A DNA stretch of 64,000 nucleotides from Gymnopilus junonius (GCA_015501075.1 JADNYJ010000113.1:1-64000), one strand, 5' to 3'; numbered from the stretch's first letter, positions 11,947-22,560 are shown. The notes: generated by a model not told the origin, from the letters alone. Numbers and translations: made by a program.

Positions 11947-12729
11947 AGCTGTTATTGTTCGATATCACAACTGGTCTTTGACATCGTGACTGCCCGTGTA
12001 ACCTGCCTTCTAGATTAAAACAGTATATATTACATTTATTGGCCTTGTGAGAGCATTATTCAGTGCAATATCGAAGCTATTTTCTATATATCCAAAGAAG
12101 GAGCGAGAATAGGGGGCAGTGGGTCGGGGATTAGCAGGGACACCGGACAGGCCCAGGGGGCGGCAGTCGGGTCAATAATTTATAAATCGACACAATTTAG
12201 AAGGGGGAAATGCAGACAGAATGTAAGTATAATGACGGAGACTTGTAGAACTTCCTTAAAATTACAGGAGTGTGTTGTTTTGAGAGTAATGTTGCGAAAA
12301 TGTGGTTGAAATGTGAGAACCTACTCAAATTTCACACCGTTGATAATGTGTGGCTATACGCTGTGCAAAGCGCATATAGTCACTATTTTTTCAGTAATGT
12401 GAGAAATGTGATATGCTTACAGCAGGACCACAGTTTAAAGAACCCAGATCAAAAGAAAAAATTGGGAACATTTCACTGGGATGTGCTGTCCCTGCATGAC
12501 GTTCGTGCATATGTAGCGAATCTCTGCAAGCCGTGTAGGTGTTCACACAAGTCCAAATGGCCTAGATACATTCCTTGGTATGACATTCATACCTTTCAGG
12601 GTGCAGGGAGTTGGATTTGCTTGCAGAATGAGTCAGGTGAGGAGGAAGCGACATGGTGGAAGAAGGCAGGGAAGGGTGTAACGCATCCGTGACTGACAGG
12701 CAAATATTTACAAGTCCAAATCTTGTCAG
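11947..12729. other. Spacer between companion gene and transposase
   Basis: A 140-codon plus-strand open frame (12270-12692) is present but resembles no family and lacks splice context. I see no terminal repeats here. Confidence 0.4.
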
Positions 12730-14982
12730 CTATGCTTCCTCTCTCTGATCAGCCTCCCTTCCTCCTCCAAGAAATGCTACTTCTAATCCCATTTTCTCAC
12801 AAACAAAAAATCTCCCATCTTCGGGTTCATGGAACGGAACCATGGCTATGCAGTTTGAGGTATCCTTGACAGGTATTACTTCCAATGCCAGTGCTCCCTG
12901 ATATTGGCAAACAAGCAATGCACCGCTTGATTCTGTGCACAGCTGTTCATCTGGAGTGCTAAAATTTGATACAAGTGCAACGGTTTCTTCAACACCTTGT
13001 ACCTGCACCTGAAAGAAGTATTGCACTTCTGCAAAGTCCGGTGACCTAACATCTTTATTGTGATGTAGCTAGAAGCAGAATTTGAATAGAGTGCTCAGAG
13101 ATAATGAAAAAAAGATTTTTACCATGATATTTCGCGACATCCTGACCTTGGAAGGCTGTTTGACTTTCTCCTTCCATGCAGTCCTTACAAATTGTCCATT
13201 AGGCAGTGCAAGACGAGCCCACTTCTTCACCTTCGTGGTCCAGTCGACTTCGGCAGTGATACCTTTCAGTTCGAAGAAGGCTCGCATAGCAGCCATTTTG
13301 GCCTCAGTGATATCCTGAAGAGACCTATCTGGCATGGAAAGTATGTAGCCATCTCCTAGCACTTCATATGTCTTTGGAGTAGCTTTCATCAGCACTAATT
13401 CTGGCAACATGGCAATGAGTGAGTTAATTCGCGCATGACGGACACCACATTCTGACAAATTTTGAAAAGGATTTGAGGGTTGCCGAATTTCTTCTCCCAA
13501 GTTCCCAATGGTTCGTTCCATGGTCCATTGAGTATATCCAGCACCAGGACCAAGACGAGAAACTTCTGGAGCGAGGTGCAAAAGGGCATGGACACTTTGG
13601 TGGCAAAAATGCAGATGTCACTCCTTCTGCTGATAATACATTTCCTCAAACTCTTTGATGAATTCAACAAGCAACTGATGAGCATGTAATAGTTGGCCTT
13701 TTGTAATGCTGCGCTGATGGAGAATGCGGACCGCGGCAGCTAATTTGCAAAAGCTTTTCCAGTACTTCTCCAGTAAAAGCTTATAGAAAAGCCCAGGCCC
13801 TAAGCCAAAGACGTATGTCAGAAACTCCCAAGCTTTGTAACCACTTGATATTTTTTCGGCAGGATTTCTAGGTGGTCGATCAAAAGATCCAGGTAAATAT
13901 TGCTTCGTACTGGTGACACGAGCACCATGATTTTTCCAGGCAGCACCAATTAAAACTACTCAATCCCAAGTGCGCTTGTCATCACTTGGATCACATTCTA
14001 TGGTTCCACGCCATAGGGCAAGCAGAAGGTCTGTTAGATTGAGTGCTATCAAGTGCATCATGTCACCTCCGAAGCATTGCGGAACAGGGAGGACACATTC
14101 GGGTGGAAAAGCACTGAATATACTGGGTTTTGTGATTCCTGTCTTCTTCCGGTTTTGCTGGTGCTGTGTAGCATTTTGTGAGGTGAGAATGATATTAAGA
14201 GCTTGTTGATATTCAGCAGGCTCTCCAATTCGAAGATGTTGGGCATTGACATCTTCATGATCACATCCCTCGACAGTGTATTGCTCGGGCTTCAGCAGTG
14301 CAGGGTAGTAATGATTCCCTCCATCCTTCCTCCTTCCTTTCACAGGGCAGTACAATCGACAGCCATATGCTCCAGAATGACCAGTTAACCCATTTAGATA
14401 GGTCAGTCCAGGTCCATCGGCAGCCCCGAGAATCAGAAAAGGTTTGACTTTGAATACCTCATTTTCTGCTGCATCCCAAATGGCAACTCCCTCCTTCATA
14501 AGAGCAGCAACATGATGAAAGCCAGGTAGGAGAAAAGAATCAGCATTCTGGAACTTATTTGGACCACCGATAAATCCGCCAGGCAGAACAAACTCCTTCA
14601 TATAGTGCAAATCCGGTTCGAGCTCGAAGATAATCCATATATAAATCCAACAATTGGATTGCTTGCTTTGGTAGAGTTGAGCGCCATCAATTGACATCAT
14701 TATAAGAATGTCACGTTCTTTAATTCTCCCATCAAGAACAGCTTCGAGGTACGTGCTTCTGTGTATAATGTCGCTCCACTTGCTCATGACACCTCCACTG
14801 GCTTTCAGTTGATCCAATATTTCCTGCATCCTCACACGACGGGAATGCATCTTTCTCGCATGGTCGGAACTTCGGTATAAAGCCTGCAATTGAGGTCCCA
14901 GAGGTATGGTATGAAATTGGCGAGGACTCAGTGATGATGCAGGTGAACTCGGGGAGCGAAAAGGCCTTGTTGAAGACGCCAA
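12730..14982 (-). pseudogene. Tnp2-like (CACTA/EnSpm-type) transposase, catalytic and C-terminal part
   Basis: Minus-strand frame with the hallmark blocks of fungal Tnp2 transposases: QFHTIPLGPQLQALYRS, SIDGAQLYQSKQSNCWIYIW, FVLPGGFIGGPNKFQN, ADGPGLTYLNGLTGHSG with CRLYC, and FGGDMMHLIALNLTDLLLAL. After a TGA at 13960-13962 the same frame continues with GSFDRPPRNPAEK and YKAWEFLTYVFGLGPG. A second TGA at 13618-13620 precedes HALLHLAPEV and YTQWTMERTIGNLGEEIRQP. An intron (about 13075-13127) leads to the last exon, EVQYFFQVQV..., ending at 12730. Apart from the two TGA codons the frame is intact, so decay is recent or by point mutation. The N-terminal part lies at 16343-17652, separated by an unrelated plus-strand gene. 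Confidence 0.85.
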
Positions 14983-15030
14983 AGGGGCTGCAGCTCGCCA
15001 TGTACGTGGTGGTCTATTGTATCTTATGCA

Positions 15031-16234
15031 ATGTTAACATCCTCATCCCCATCACAGTCTCTCGCTGTTGTTAGTGCGACAACGACAGTGCCGGAGTACA
15101 TCACTCCTGAAAAGATCAAAAACAAGCAAGAAATCTGCTACCGACACCTGCCGGAGCCTCTTCGACAACCGTTCCAGGATGACCTGATCCCCTCCTTATC
15201 CAGCTCTATGGCATTGAGCGTCCATGGTCTGTCAATCTTCCCGACGCAAGGATCATAGATCTTTTTGTAAAAATCTTTCCTGGTGCGGCGGCATATGCGG
15301 GGAGTCCCAATGGACAGAAAATTATTGTCAAGCTGGTGTGTTCCTTTCCTTACTAGCACCTCAAGGCTGCTGATACTGGTGCCTAGGCGGACGATGCATT
15401 GACGACATGGCGCAACAAAATTGGCCAGACCACCATCAACTACATGGAGAATGTTCTCATTTCGGAGTTCGCTCAGTTGACACCAGAGTACATCAGGGCC
15501 TGGGCGAAGTGGGCTCTCAGCGGTGATTTCAAATCCAGACCATTGTACTACAGGACATATGTTGATGAGGATCCGGAGGCCAACCAGCCAGCCGTCAAAT
15601 TGGTGAGTCGCTTTTGTTTCATTAATCATTTATTCTCATATGTTTTCTCAGAACATCTTCTGCCACCCTCTCATCATTAGTGCGATGGCCTACCATGTTG
15701 GATGAATATCTGCCATCCCTGAGTTCCTGAGGTCAGCCAAGCCACCGTCGGGAGCACTGATTATGGCTGTCCAATCAGTGAGTATTATTATTGTGTGAAT
15801 ATTCTATCTCTTGTACTGAATCGGGCATATACTAGGCCTACAGAGCTGTCACATGCTGGAGCTCAGGCTCGTATGTGCAACCTCCCCGCCCTTTCTTGGA
15901 TTTTTCTGGTGACAACTGGGGAGACAGTGACAAGCGTGATCCCTCCAATGCCCCCCGCAACCTTCCTCCATACAGTATTCAAGGCAAGAAGCCCACAAGG
16001 GAGATCGAATGCATCGTCGAGAAGCTGAATGACAAGCAGTGGGAAGAGATTATGTCTGCTGCACGTGAAATGGCTGCCGGCAAAGGTAAAAAGAGGTTGA
16101 GGTCATCGTCAGGTGATGACGCTTCCTCGGAAGCTGCTGCCGACGTCAAGGATGAGGACAAGGAGTCGGATTTTGAGGTCGAGGATGACACCGGTGATGC
16201 TATGGATACTGCTGAGGATGTCAAAGAAGAGTGA
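15031..16234 (+). pseudogene. TE-associated fungal gene nested within the Tnp2-like transposase
   Basis: Spliced plus-strand gene of unknown function. A donor at about 15000 and a CACAG acceptor at 15058 lead into TTTVPEYITPEKIKNKQEIC. After a frame change near 15185 the coding continues with IERPWSVNLPDARIIDLFVK and YAGSPNGQKIIVKL. Introns follow at about 15335-15388 and 15603-15650. Later exons hold YIRAWAKWALSGDFKSRPLY, a premature TGA near 15700, then PPSGALIMAVQSAYRAVTCW. The C-terminus is acidic (DVKDEDKESDFEVEDDTGDA), ending TGA at 16232-16234. The P-x-GAL-I-x-x-x-QSA-x-RA-x-x-x-W phrase is shared by a large unnamed Agaricomycete family found near transposons. Opposite orientation to the transposase that it splits. 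Confidence 0.55.
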
Positions 16235-16342
16235 GGGTCCACCATCCCTGTTGTAATTCTCAAATTTCATTCATTTTGCCGACGCTCTCATCACTTTTGA
16301 GAGGCACAAATGATCAATTTGGTAAATAGCTAATACACCTTT

Positions 16343-17080
16343 TCAATCACTTTTAACCCTGCACAACTGACGAGACCTTTCGCAAGGTTTCGGGACCTTC
16401 TTTTCAAAAGTGTCCAATAGTTTCACACTTTCACACTTGCAAAAGTGTTGCAAGTGTCGAAAGTTGGTGGTGTATTTCTTCTGATGTACCTTCTTTCTTC
16501 CGTGGCTTGAAGCTAGGGTCTGTGGATCATATCGTGGTTCATTGCACTTGGGACAATTATCACGAGAACTGAAAGGTCCAGTATATGTGATGCAACTGTT
16601 TGGGCACATATCATGAAATATTGAATAGACTCCTGTTAATTCTTTGATGCGTTCCTTGACCTGGAAAAGAGTCGGAATAGGTTCAAACTCGACGCCTTGC
16701 CTCGCCATGGACCGATGAAATGTTTCCCGCGTTTTATTAAATACTTCCTCTGAGGCTGTAGTGGTAGCCAAGTAAAGTTCAATTCCAGTACGAAGAGCCT
16801 CTTGTTCATCGAGATTGAGTGGCTCCTCGATAGGGTTGCGCAAATGCTCAATAACCTCGGCTGGCAGTTTATCGTTGTCCAGTTTTGCACCCCGTATCAC
16901 CTCTATAAACTGCTGGGAAAGTTTCAACTCATCCAGAGTAGCCTCGACTTCATTGAAGTCCGCCATCTCAGGTTGATTACCTGACCGGCCATGGTTGTCG
17001 TCGACTTCGTCCAACTCTTCCGGACCTTCTTCTTCCATGCAAAGTTCTTGTCCATGTTGTTCAGTGTATACGTTATTCAA
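16343..17080 (-). pseudogene. Tnp2-like transposase, N-terminal region with Cys motif
   Basis: Encodes an acidic region, then YLATTTASEEVFNKTRETF, and the diagnostic block ending DMCPNSCITYTGPFSSRDNC with PKCNEPRYDP, a Cys-rich module upstream of the catalytic part in Tnp2 transposases. Similarity stops after GRKKVHQKKY; the remaining codons to 16343 (TTNFRHLQHFCKCESV...) are probably foreign sequence, including a perfect hairpin at 16433-16457. The catalytic part resumes 1.4 kb away at 14982. Confidence 0.75.
16433..16457. repeat. Perfect 10-bp inverted repeat (hairpin)
   Basis: Arms ACACTTGCAA and TTGCAAGTGT around a 5-base loop. It lies at the point where the transposase N-terminal similarity ends, next to further ACACTTT motifs, so it may be the terminal or subterminal region of an inserted element. 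Confidence 0.7.
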
Positions 17081-17100
17081 TTCTGCAGTAATTTGTGACT

Positions 17101-17652
17101 CTATAACTGTATTCTGAGGTTCCTACATACACAGTAAGGGTGATATTCAAGGAGGGAAAATATCCTGATTTCTTCACTAACTGGCATGTACATATCTGAC
17201 ATTGTATCGTTGTTGTGCTGTTCTATGGGCTGGCCCACCTCAGGCTCTCCTTCTCCTTCTGCGGCACCCTCCCTGTTTAGCAGAGGATCTTCTGTATCAG
17301 CATCCCTGTGTCCGTTGTCATCCACAACCCTGCCTTCCTCTAGTGCAATGCCTGCCACTTCAGCAGACTGCTCCAAGTGTACTCGCTTAGACGGTGGAGG
17401 CCTGGGACTTTCCGAGCAATGGCTTGAGCCTGCCGTGTCACTTTCCGAGCTCGAGACGCTGGCCGTACTGTTCACTGTGGTTGCATGTTGCAAATGTGGT
17501 TGCTCAGCGAGAAAAGTTGTATACGAGGTGACAGTAGTGCTGCGGAAGTTGGCGTGCCTGTACCAGGTGGACAGAGAGATGGTCTTGGGCTCAGTACGCC
17601 CCCAGTCATGCACTTGGGACAATCGCAAGTGGGCATGTTCAGTGAGGCTCAA
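17101..17652 (-). CDS. Tnp2-like transposase, N-terminal exon
   Basis: Starts MSLTEHAHLRLSQVHDWG and contains TISLSTWYRHANFRSTTVTS, typical of the extreme N-terminus of fungal Tnp2 transposases (S-x-x-TWYRH). A Ser/Glu-rich linker with NREGAAEGEGEPEV follows. A GTATGT donor-like site lies near its 3' end, but none of the acceptors tried gives a clean in-frame join to the exon ending at 17080, so a small frameshift or an unresolved intron exists. Part of the transposase completed at 16343-17080 and 12730-14982. Confidence 0.6.
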   Translation of the reverse strand: MSLTEHAHLRLSQVHDWGRTEPKTISLSTWYRHANFRSTTVTSYTTFLAEQPHLQHATTVNSTASVSSSESDTAGSSHCSESPRPPPSKRVHLEQSAEVAGIALEEGRVVDDNGHRDADTEDPLLNREGAAEGEGEPEVGQPIEQHNNDTMSDMYMPVSEEIRIFSLLEYHPYCVCRNLRIQL

Positions 17653-17869
17653 TTTTGAGAGGTGAGAAATGCTGCTGATCTCGGAGCGATAAGATTTGCA
17701 CGATCTGGCTCAGTCACATTATGTTTGCTAAGTTTAGTTCGATCTGGTTCGATTCAGCAAGATGCATTTCTCACTGGGCTCAGTCATTTAGATGATATGG
17801 CTTCCAGAACTAATTTAAAATACCTGGGAAGAATAATTGTTGAGATAGAAAGATTGATAGGCTATAGCC

Positions 17870-18289
17870 TTACTTTGTTATAGTGTCTGGTGAATGCTGA
17901 AACCGTTCCCCGACATGCCGTGACCCCAGTCCAGTGACACAGGAATACAGGAAGATTGCTACCTGTTCCTCCACAGTAGCACCACCCTTGGAGTCTCGGA
18001 AATTGCTGAAAAGTGCAAGAGTAGAGCAGAATGCTGTGAATACATGAAGATGCATTCCAAGCTCACAAAAAATTCTATCAGGGTGTCCGTGTATAAGCTC
18101 TTCGACCCAGGCTTGGCCAGAAAGAGCAGATGTGTGGTACAGTTGCTTCCAGTAATTGGGATCTTGGTATAGAACGGCAGCAATTCCGACAAGGTGGAGG
18201 AAGTATGTGGCAGCAGTAATAGTCTGATGCTGCAAACAACCATGCTCCTCCTCTGAGGGCATTGGAAAAGAACAGAGTATCGCGCACAA
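17870..18289 (-). pseudogene. PIF/Harbinger-type transposase, N-terminal fragment
   Basis: Open for 139 codons. Contains YHTSALSGQAWVEELIHGHP, CELGMHLHVFTAF, EEQVAIFLYSCVTGLGSRHV and GERFQHSPDTITK, the helix-turn-helix-like N-terminal region of Harbinger (DDE_4, HARBI1-like) transposases. The coding ends at a GTAAGG donor-like site at about 17869; no exon with the DDE catalytic triad is found beyond it, where the Tnp2 N-terminus begins instead. A 5'-only remnant, probably dead. Confidence 0.75.
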
Positions 18290-18829
18290 TCGCGCAAAGC
18301 AAAGATTATCATTGATTAATTATCGGATGTCACGCACGGCAAGCACGGGACTCTATAAAGCATGTGATACATCTCCATCATAATTTGATCTACCATATAT
18401 GGGCCGAGAATGCGACCGAGAAAACGGCATTCTGTGTCCGGACAGGCCCTTAGCATCTATTTGTTGAAATTATCAAACTTGAATTTTGTAGGATAGACAA
18501 TAGTTCTTTACTCGTTCCTTGACGACCTATGCGGATTGAAGGTAAAGTGGATGCCGTTGATAGAGTTCTAAATGTCTACTAATGTCTGACCAGACAGGAA
18601 TTCTTGTCGATACTTGATTTCTGCCAAGTATATACAAAGGAAAAATAGCCCACTGATTCGGCCGAAATATCCGATGAATAGGCAAGGATGAACCTTGCGG
18701 AGGGGGTCAGCAGGTAGATTGCCTCATCATGGTCTACATTTGTCAGCTACATCGCAGAGGATACAAAGTCAATCGCATGTCGCAATCTGCTGCCAGTGAT
18801 CCACGACCGAGCTGAGGCTGCGCAACACC
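18290..18829. other. Upstream region of the intact GST gene
   Basis: No coding frame recognised. It probably contains the GST promoter; no clear TATA or CCAAT element was selected. Confidence 0.4.
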
Positions 18830-19658
18830 ATGACCATCATCTTCTACGATATTCCTTCCACTACGCCTGAGAGTGCGTGGTCTCCCAACACATGGAAAAC
18901 AAGGCTCGTCTTGCATTCCACCCAGTCTAAACTTGCGTACTCATCTCTCGTCTTGCTTTATTTACTTTCTTCTCTACAGGTTTTGCCTGAATTTCAAAGG
19001 TCTCCCATACAAGACCGAATGGGTTGAATATCCCGACATCGAGGCGCACAGCATCAAACTAGGAATTCCACCCACTTCGACAAAACCAGGCTCTGGAGAG
19101 CCTTTCTACACCCTTCCAGCCATCTACGATCCCTCGACCGGACTCTATCTCTCCGACTCATTCACGATCGCTGAATACCTCGACAAGACATACCCTGACA
19201 CGCCTGCCCTGTTTCCGGGCAACTCTGTCGCTCTGCAAGCAGCTTTTACTTTCGCGTTCGCTGCGACCATTCTTAGTGGTACACTAATACGGAGGTTTAT
19301 ACTTCCCGCATCGTACTCGAAGCTCAACCCACCCAGTGCAGAGTATTTCCGCCGTACGAGGGAGGCGTCGTTCGGGAGGAAGATCGAGGAATTTGCGCCA
19401 ACGGGTGAGGATGCCAAGACGGAGTGGGCCAACTTTAAGAAGGGGCTGGGAAAGGTGGGTGAGTGGTATGATAAGAATGGCCCGTTCTTGTTAGGTGACA
19501 TGCCTTCTTGGGCAGACTTAGTCGTGGTGGGTTACCTTGTTTATTTGAGGATTATATGGGGCGAAGATAGTTGGCAGTGGAAGGATATCTCGTCGTGGCA
19601 TGGAGGACGGTGGGGAAATCTTTTGGACAGCTTGAAAGAGTATCAGACTGTCATATAG
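18830..19658 (+). CDS. Glutathione S-transferase-like protein, intact, 250 aa
   Basis: Catalyses or resembles enzymes that catalyse glutathione conjugation in the cytosol. Exon 1 is 18830-18903 (MTIIFYDIPSTTPESAWSPN then TWKTR), exon 2 is 18980-19658. The 76-nt intron (18904-18979) has GC-AG ends; the only nearby GT donor (18908) would throw exon 2 out of frame, while the GC donor yields the expected TR-F-C-L-N-F-K-G-L-P-Y junction. The thioredoxin-like half holds YPDIEA, FYTLPAIYDPSTG and SDSFTIAEYLDKTYPDTP; the helical C-terminal half ends SSWHGGRWGNLLDSLKEYQ. The total of 753 coding bases including the stop matches the family length. The SPNxWKTR signature suggests the LigE-like GstFuA class. 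The F-box gene starts 117 bp downstream, same strand. Paralogue at 1839-2654. Confidence 0.88.
18904..18979 (+). other. GC-AG intron of the GST gene
   Basis: Boundary AG/GCTCGT ... CTACAG/G. Length 76 nt. The homologous intron in the paralogue (1913-1977) has the same GCTCGT donor, so the non-canonical site predates the duplication. Confidence 0.7.
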
Positions 19659-19775
19659 CTACAGTCGCTCGACTTAGGTCAAAAATGATCCCATAATATC
19701 GTTAGTTTGGTGTTCTATTCTGACAGTACGTATTTATAGACGAGGTAGCCTCTGTAATAGAACTGTCATATCACG

Positions 19776-21194
19776 ATGATCGACCAGAACTTAGACCCCA
19801 TTACTACCCATCCTCCTCCTCTCTCCTCTATCATTCAACAAGTTCCAGATGATGTCTTAGCAGAGATCTTCCTTTCATCTTTATCAGATGACATACGAGA
19901 TTCATCGAACCCGAACAAAAGTCCGCTCCTCGTCACCCATATTTGTTCGCAATGGAGGCGCGTAGCTCATCTCACCCCGCGTCTATGGAGGCGAATCGAT
20001 ATTCCAGTAAACCGAGGTACACAAACTACTGTTCAAGGTCGGTTTCAAAGGATCTATGATGTAGGAAAAGAACAAGCCATAAAGGAATTGGTCGAGCAGT
20101 GGCTATTTAGGTCGGGCACAGGGTTATCCCTTGATATCATCATCAGAGGCCGCAGAACAAGACTCGTCCTGGAGGTCATCCTCCCATTTGCGAGTAGATG
20201 GAGGCAAATCAGCTTTATCTCTCCAGATCGTGCTGGTCTGGACCACCTGAAAACTATCTCATCGTCGGACGTACCTTTACTGGAAGAATTTAGCCTGGGC
20301 ATTGGGGAAGAAGAGGCCGATTTTCAAAATCGAGAAGACTATATTCCATTTGGATGCTTGCAGGCGCCAATGCTTCGGAAACTGGCCGTTAAACGCCTTC
20401 TTATTGACAGCCTTATCAATATCGGTGGCTGGGAACGGCTAACACACTTCTCATTGAACGCCGAAACTGAAGATACCACCACCTTCAGCTACGAAAGCTC
20501 GAAAGTGGCGAGATTATTAACCCTCTGCACGAACCTGACCAGCTTTACGGGTATTCTGCGGAACATGGATCCCAATGCTTTCATCGATCAAACCAGCATC
20601 TCGCTCCCTTTTCTCTCTAGTCTCTCAATCCACCAAGATATCTCTAGCGTATACATCACCCAGAATTTATCCCTCCAAAATCTGACCAACCTACGCCTAC
20701 ACCAGAGCTTATTTATCCTCGGACGCTCGATGCTGCGGGAAGTTGTCATGCAATGCGGGAGTGTACTGCAAAGCCTCACAACGGACAAAACGATGTACGG
20801 CGCAGGAGAGCTTTTAGACTGCCTGAGGAATTGCCCGAATCTCAAGTCGCTGACTACCCAAGCTACTTTTGGTCTCCCACTCGAGGAACGGACGTACTGG
20901 AACTCGGACCCACATAGTCATATATGGGATGACAAGTTCCTTCGTGGGCTCATTCCTTCTGTGGATTCTCAAATTATATGCCCAAAGCTCGAAATTTTCA
21001 AGTGCGTGCAGCAGGTTATGTTTTCGGACACCATTCTGTTTGATTTCGTCAAGGGCCGGCGTGGCAGTACAGCGTTTGGTGTGGAAAAACTCAAATATGT
21101 TGGGGTTAAAATGAAGGATGCTCCAGAAAATGAGTTCATTATCTCGTTCCTACAGCCATTCATTCATGAGGGATTAGTGTTTGAATTCCTATAG
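19776..21194 (+). CDS. F-box protein, intact, 472 aa
   Basis: Single uninterrupted exon. The F-box sits at residues of about 20-65 (IIQQVPDDVLAEIFLSSLSD, then HICSQWRRVAHLTPRLWRRI), followed by about 400 residues of leucine-rich, LRR-like sequence (LPFLSSLSIHQ, LQNLTNLRLHQSLFILG, LLDCLRNCPNLKSLTTQ). Architecture and length match Agaricomycete F-box proteins that pair with Skp1 in SCF ubiquitin ligases through the N-terminal box and read targets with the repeat region. Start chosen at 19776 because about 20 residues before the box is usual. Codon usage and CG content look host-like, unlike the F-box pseudogene at 6084-7724. Confidence 0.9.
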   Translation: MIDQNLDPITTHPPPLSSIIQQVPDDVLAEIFLSSLSDDIRDSSNPNKSPLLVTHICSQWRRVAHLTPRLWRRIDIPVNRGTQTTVQGRFQRIYDVGKEQAIKELVEQWLFRSGTGLSLDIIIRGRRTRLVLEVILPFASRWRQISFISPDRAGLDHLKTISSSDVPLLEEFSLGIGEEEADFQNREDYIPFGCLQAPMLRKLAVKRLLIDSLINIGGWERLTHFSLNAETEDTTTFSYESSKVARLLTLCTNLTSFTGILRNMDPNAFIDQTSISLPFLSSLSIHQDISSVYITQNLSLQNLTNLRLHQSLFILGRSMLREVVMQCGSVLQSLTTDKTMYGAGELLDCLRNCPNLKSLTTQATFGLPLEERTYWNSDPHSHIWDDKFLRGLIPSVDSQIICPKLEIFKCVQQVMFSDTILFDFVKGRRGSTAFGVEKLKYVGVKMKDAPENEFIISFLQPFIHEGLVFEFL

Positions 21195-21616
21195 ATATTT
21201 GGTTCAAATTTGCCTTTTCATTAGTTACGCATAAGTGTTTAACAAAAAACCCTGTCATACTAGCATCGCCTTCAACTCGTCGAAAAGAATCTACAGGTTA
21301 ATCCTCGGCTCACCCTGTCTTTGAGTTGACCAGTCCCAACGGGCCAGGTTCTTATACTACAGCCCTCTATAAAATAAACTTCAATCAAGGACACTGAAAG
21401 ACGGAAGGATGATGACATCCGATATAAGAAAAGTTGAACAGGTAAACCACAAAGACGAGGAAGGGATTAAAAAGGAAAAGGTGAAAAGAAAGAAGAAGAA
21501 AAGCGAAAAGGTAAGGAACTCCAACGTCCAACGTCCAATGGTCCTTTCTACGATACGATACAATATTCCAGACTTGGGTACACCTTCATTATGAAACTTC
21601 TTCCATATCTTCGTCC
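21195..21616. other. Intergenic
   Basis: A/G-rich tract at 21440-21520 giving a Lys/Glu-rich open frame, which I treat as low complexity. No gene supported. Confidence 0.5.
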
Positions 21617-21893
21617 TCATCCTTCTTCCATCTCGAAATCGCCAGGTGTACTCGGTCCAGCTATACCCTCAATTTTGATCTATAACGTGTCCCAAAAAAA
21701 ACAATGAGCCATTGACCCCCACATATAGCACGAACAGAAGAAAAGAAATTGCAAAACTCACCAACTCCATCCGCATATTATGATTCCCAAACAACTTCCA
21801 TAACCCGTTGAGCTCGCCGCTGTTGTGCAGAAATGCGATATCATATAGCACTTCCATCAGCAAAACCGGAAAAACGAGGTCTCGCAAGGTGGC
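21617..21893 (-). CDS. Last two exons of an unidentified gene (5' part missing)
   Basis: Exon A (21893-21762) begins after a CCTAG acceptor and encodes ATLRDLVFPVLLMEVLYDI, FLHNSGELNGLW and FGNHNMRMEL. An 82-nt intron (21680-21761, GTGAGT...TATAG) leads in phase 0 to exon B (21679-21617), IKIEGIAGPSTPGDFEMEEG, stop. Splice sites are consensus and the frame is clean, so this looks like the 3' end of a genuine host gene. Upstream, 21895-22400 shows no continuation and is repetitive, so the gene is truncated or has a long intron. Family not recognised. Confidence 0.5.
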
Positions 21894-22560
21894 CTAGGCA
21901 ATCACGTACAAACAAGGCAGATGAGTTACCTCGCAAGGTTTCGCGTGTACCAACTTTCTCTGTCAAAGGTAAAGCACGGCAAATGTGGTAGGATTCCGCC
22001 ATCATTGCAAGTAGATTGCCTTTTAGTTACCATCTTTGTAGAAAAATTGCAAAGTTTCGAAAAGATGGCCACACTTTACCTTGCTGAACCTTCTCAGTAC
22101 CATCATGTCAGCTTGGTGTCCTGTCGCACCAAGGTAAAGAAACAAGGTCTTTTGTATCTATAAGGTGGGCTATAATAACTTTGGGAAAAATAACAGCGTG
22201 AGGTAGAGCCAACAATGCAAGGTATTGCAGGGGAAAGGTAGACCGTTTGCACCGTAGCTCGAGTTGGCTGTTAATTAAATTTATACCAATTAGGTATGCA
22301 TGTAGGATAGTATCTATAGGCCCCGGTTCTACCTCTAAACCTTAGGTAGCTCTTCTGAGAATTATTCTATCCAAAGGGGAGCCAGTACAACCCACCGCCG
22401 CCCTTCAGTTGATGCGCAGGAACATTGGACACAGCCACTGATGTGCTTTTCCATCAGTGAACGATGTGCAATGTGCGACTCTGAGGCATTCCTGAGGCAC
22501 ATTAATAGTAATTGAGTGTACTTACAGGATGTAATATAGACATATTATGATGAGGACTAT
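21894..22560. other. Repeat-like spacer
   Basis: Short recurring motifs (GCAAGGT, TTTCGAAA-like, AAGGTAAAG) between 21880 and 22270 resemble subterminal repeats of a DNA transposon, but no terminal inverted repeat pair was found. No coding frame. Confidence 0.35.

Noticed and set aside
12270..12692. 140-codon plus-strand frame
   Set aside because: Unusual residue composition, no relatives recognised, and it lies in a spacer; not enough to call a gene.
21409..21594. Lys/Glu-rich 61-codon frame
   Set aside because: Low-complexity A/G tract.
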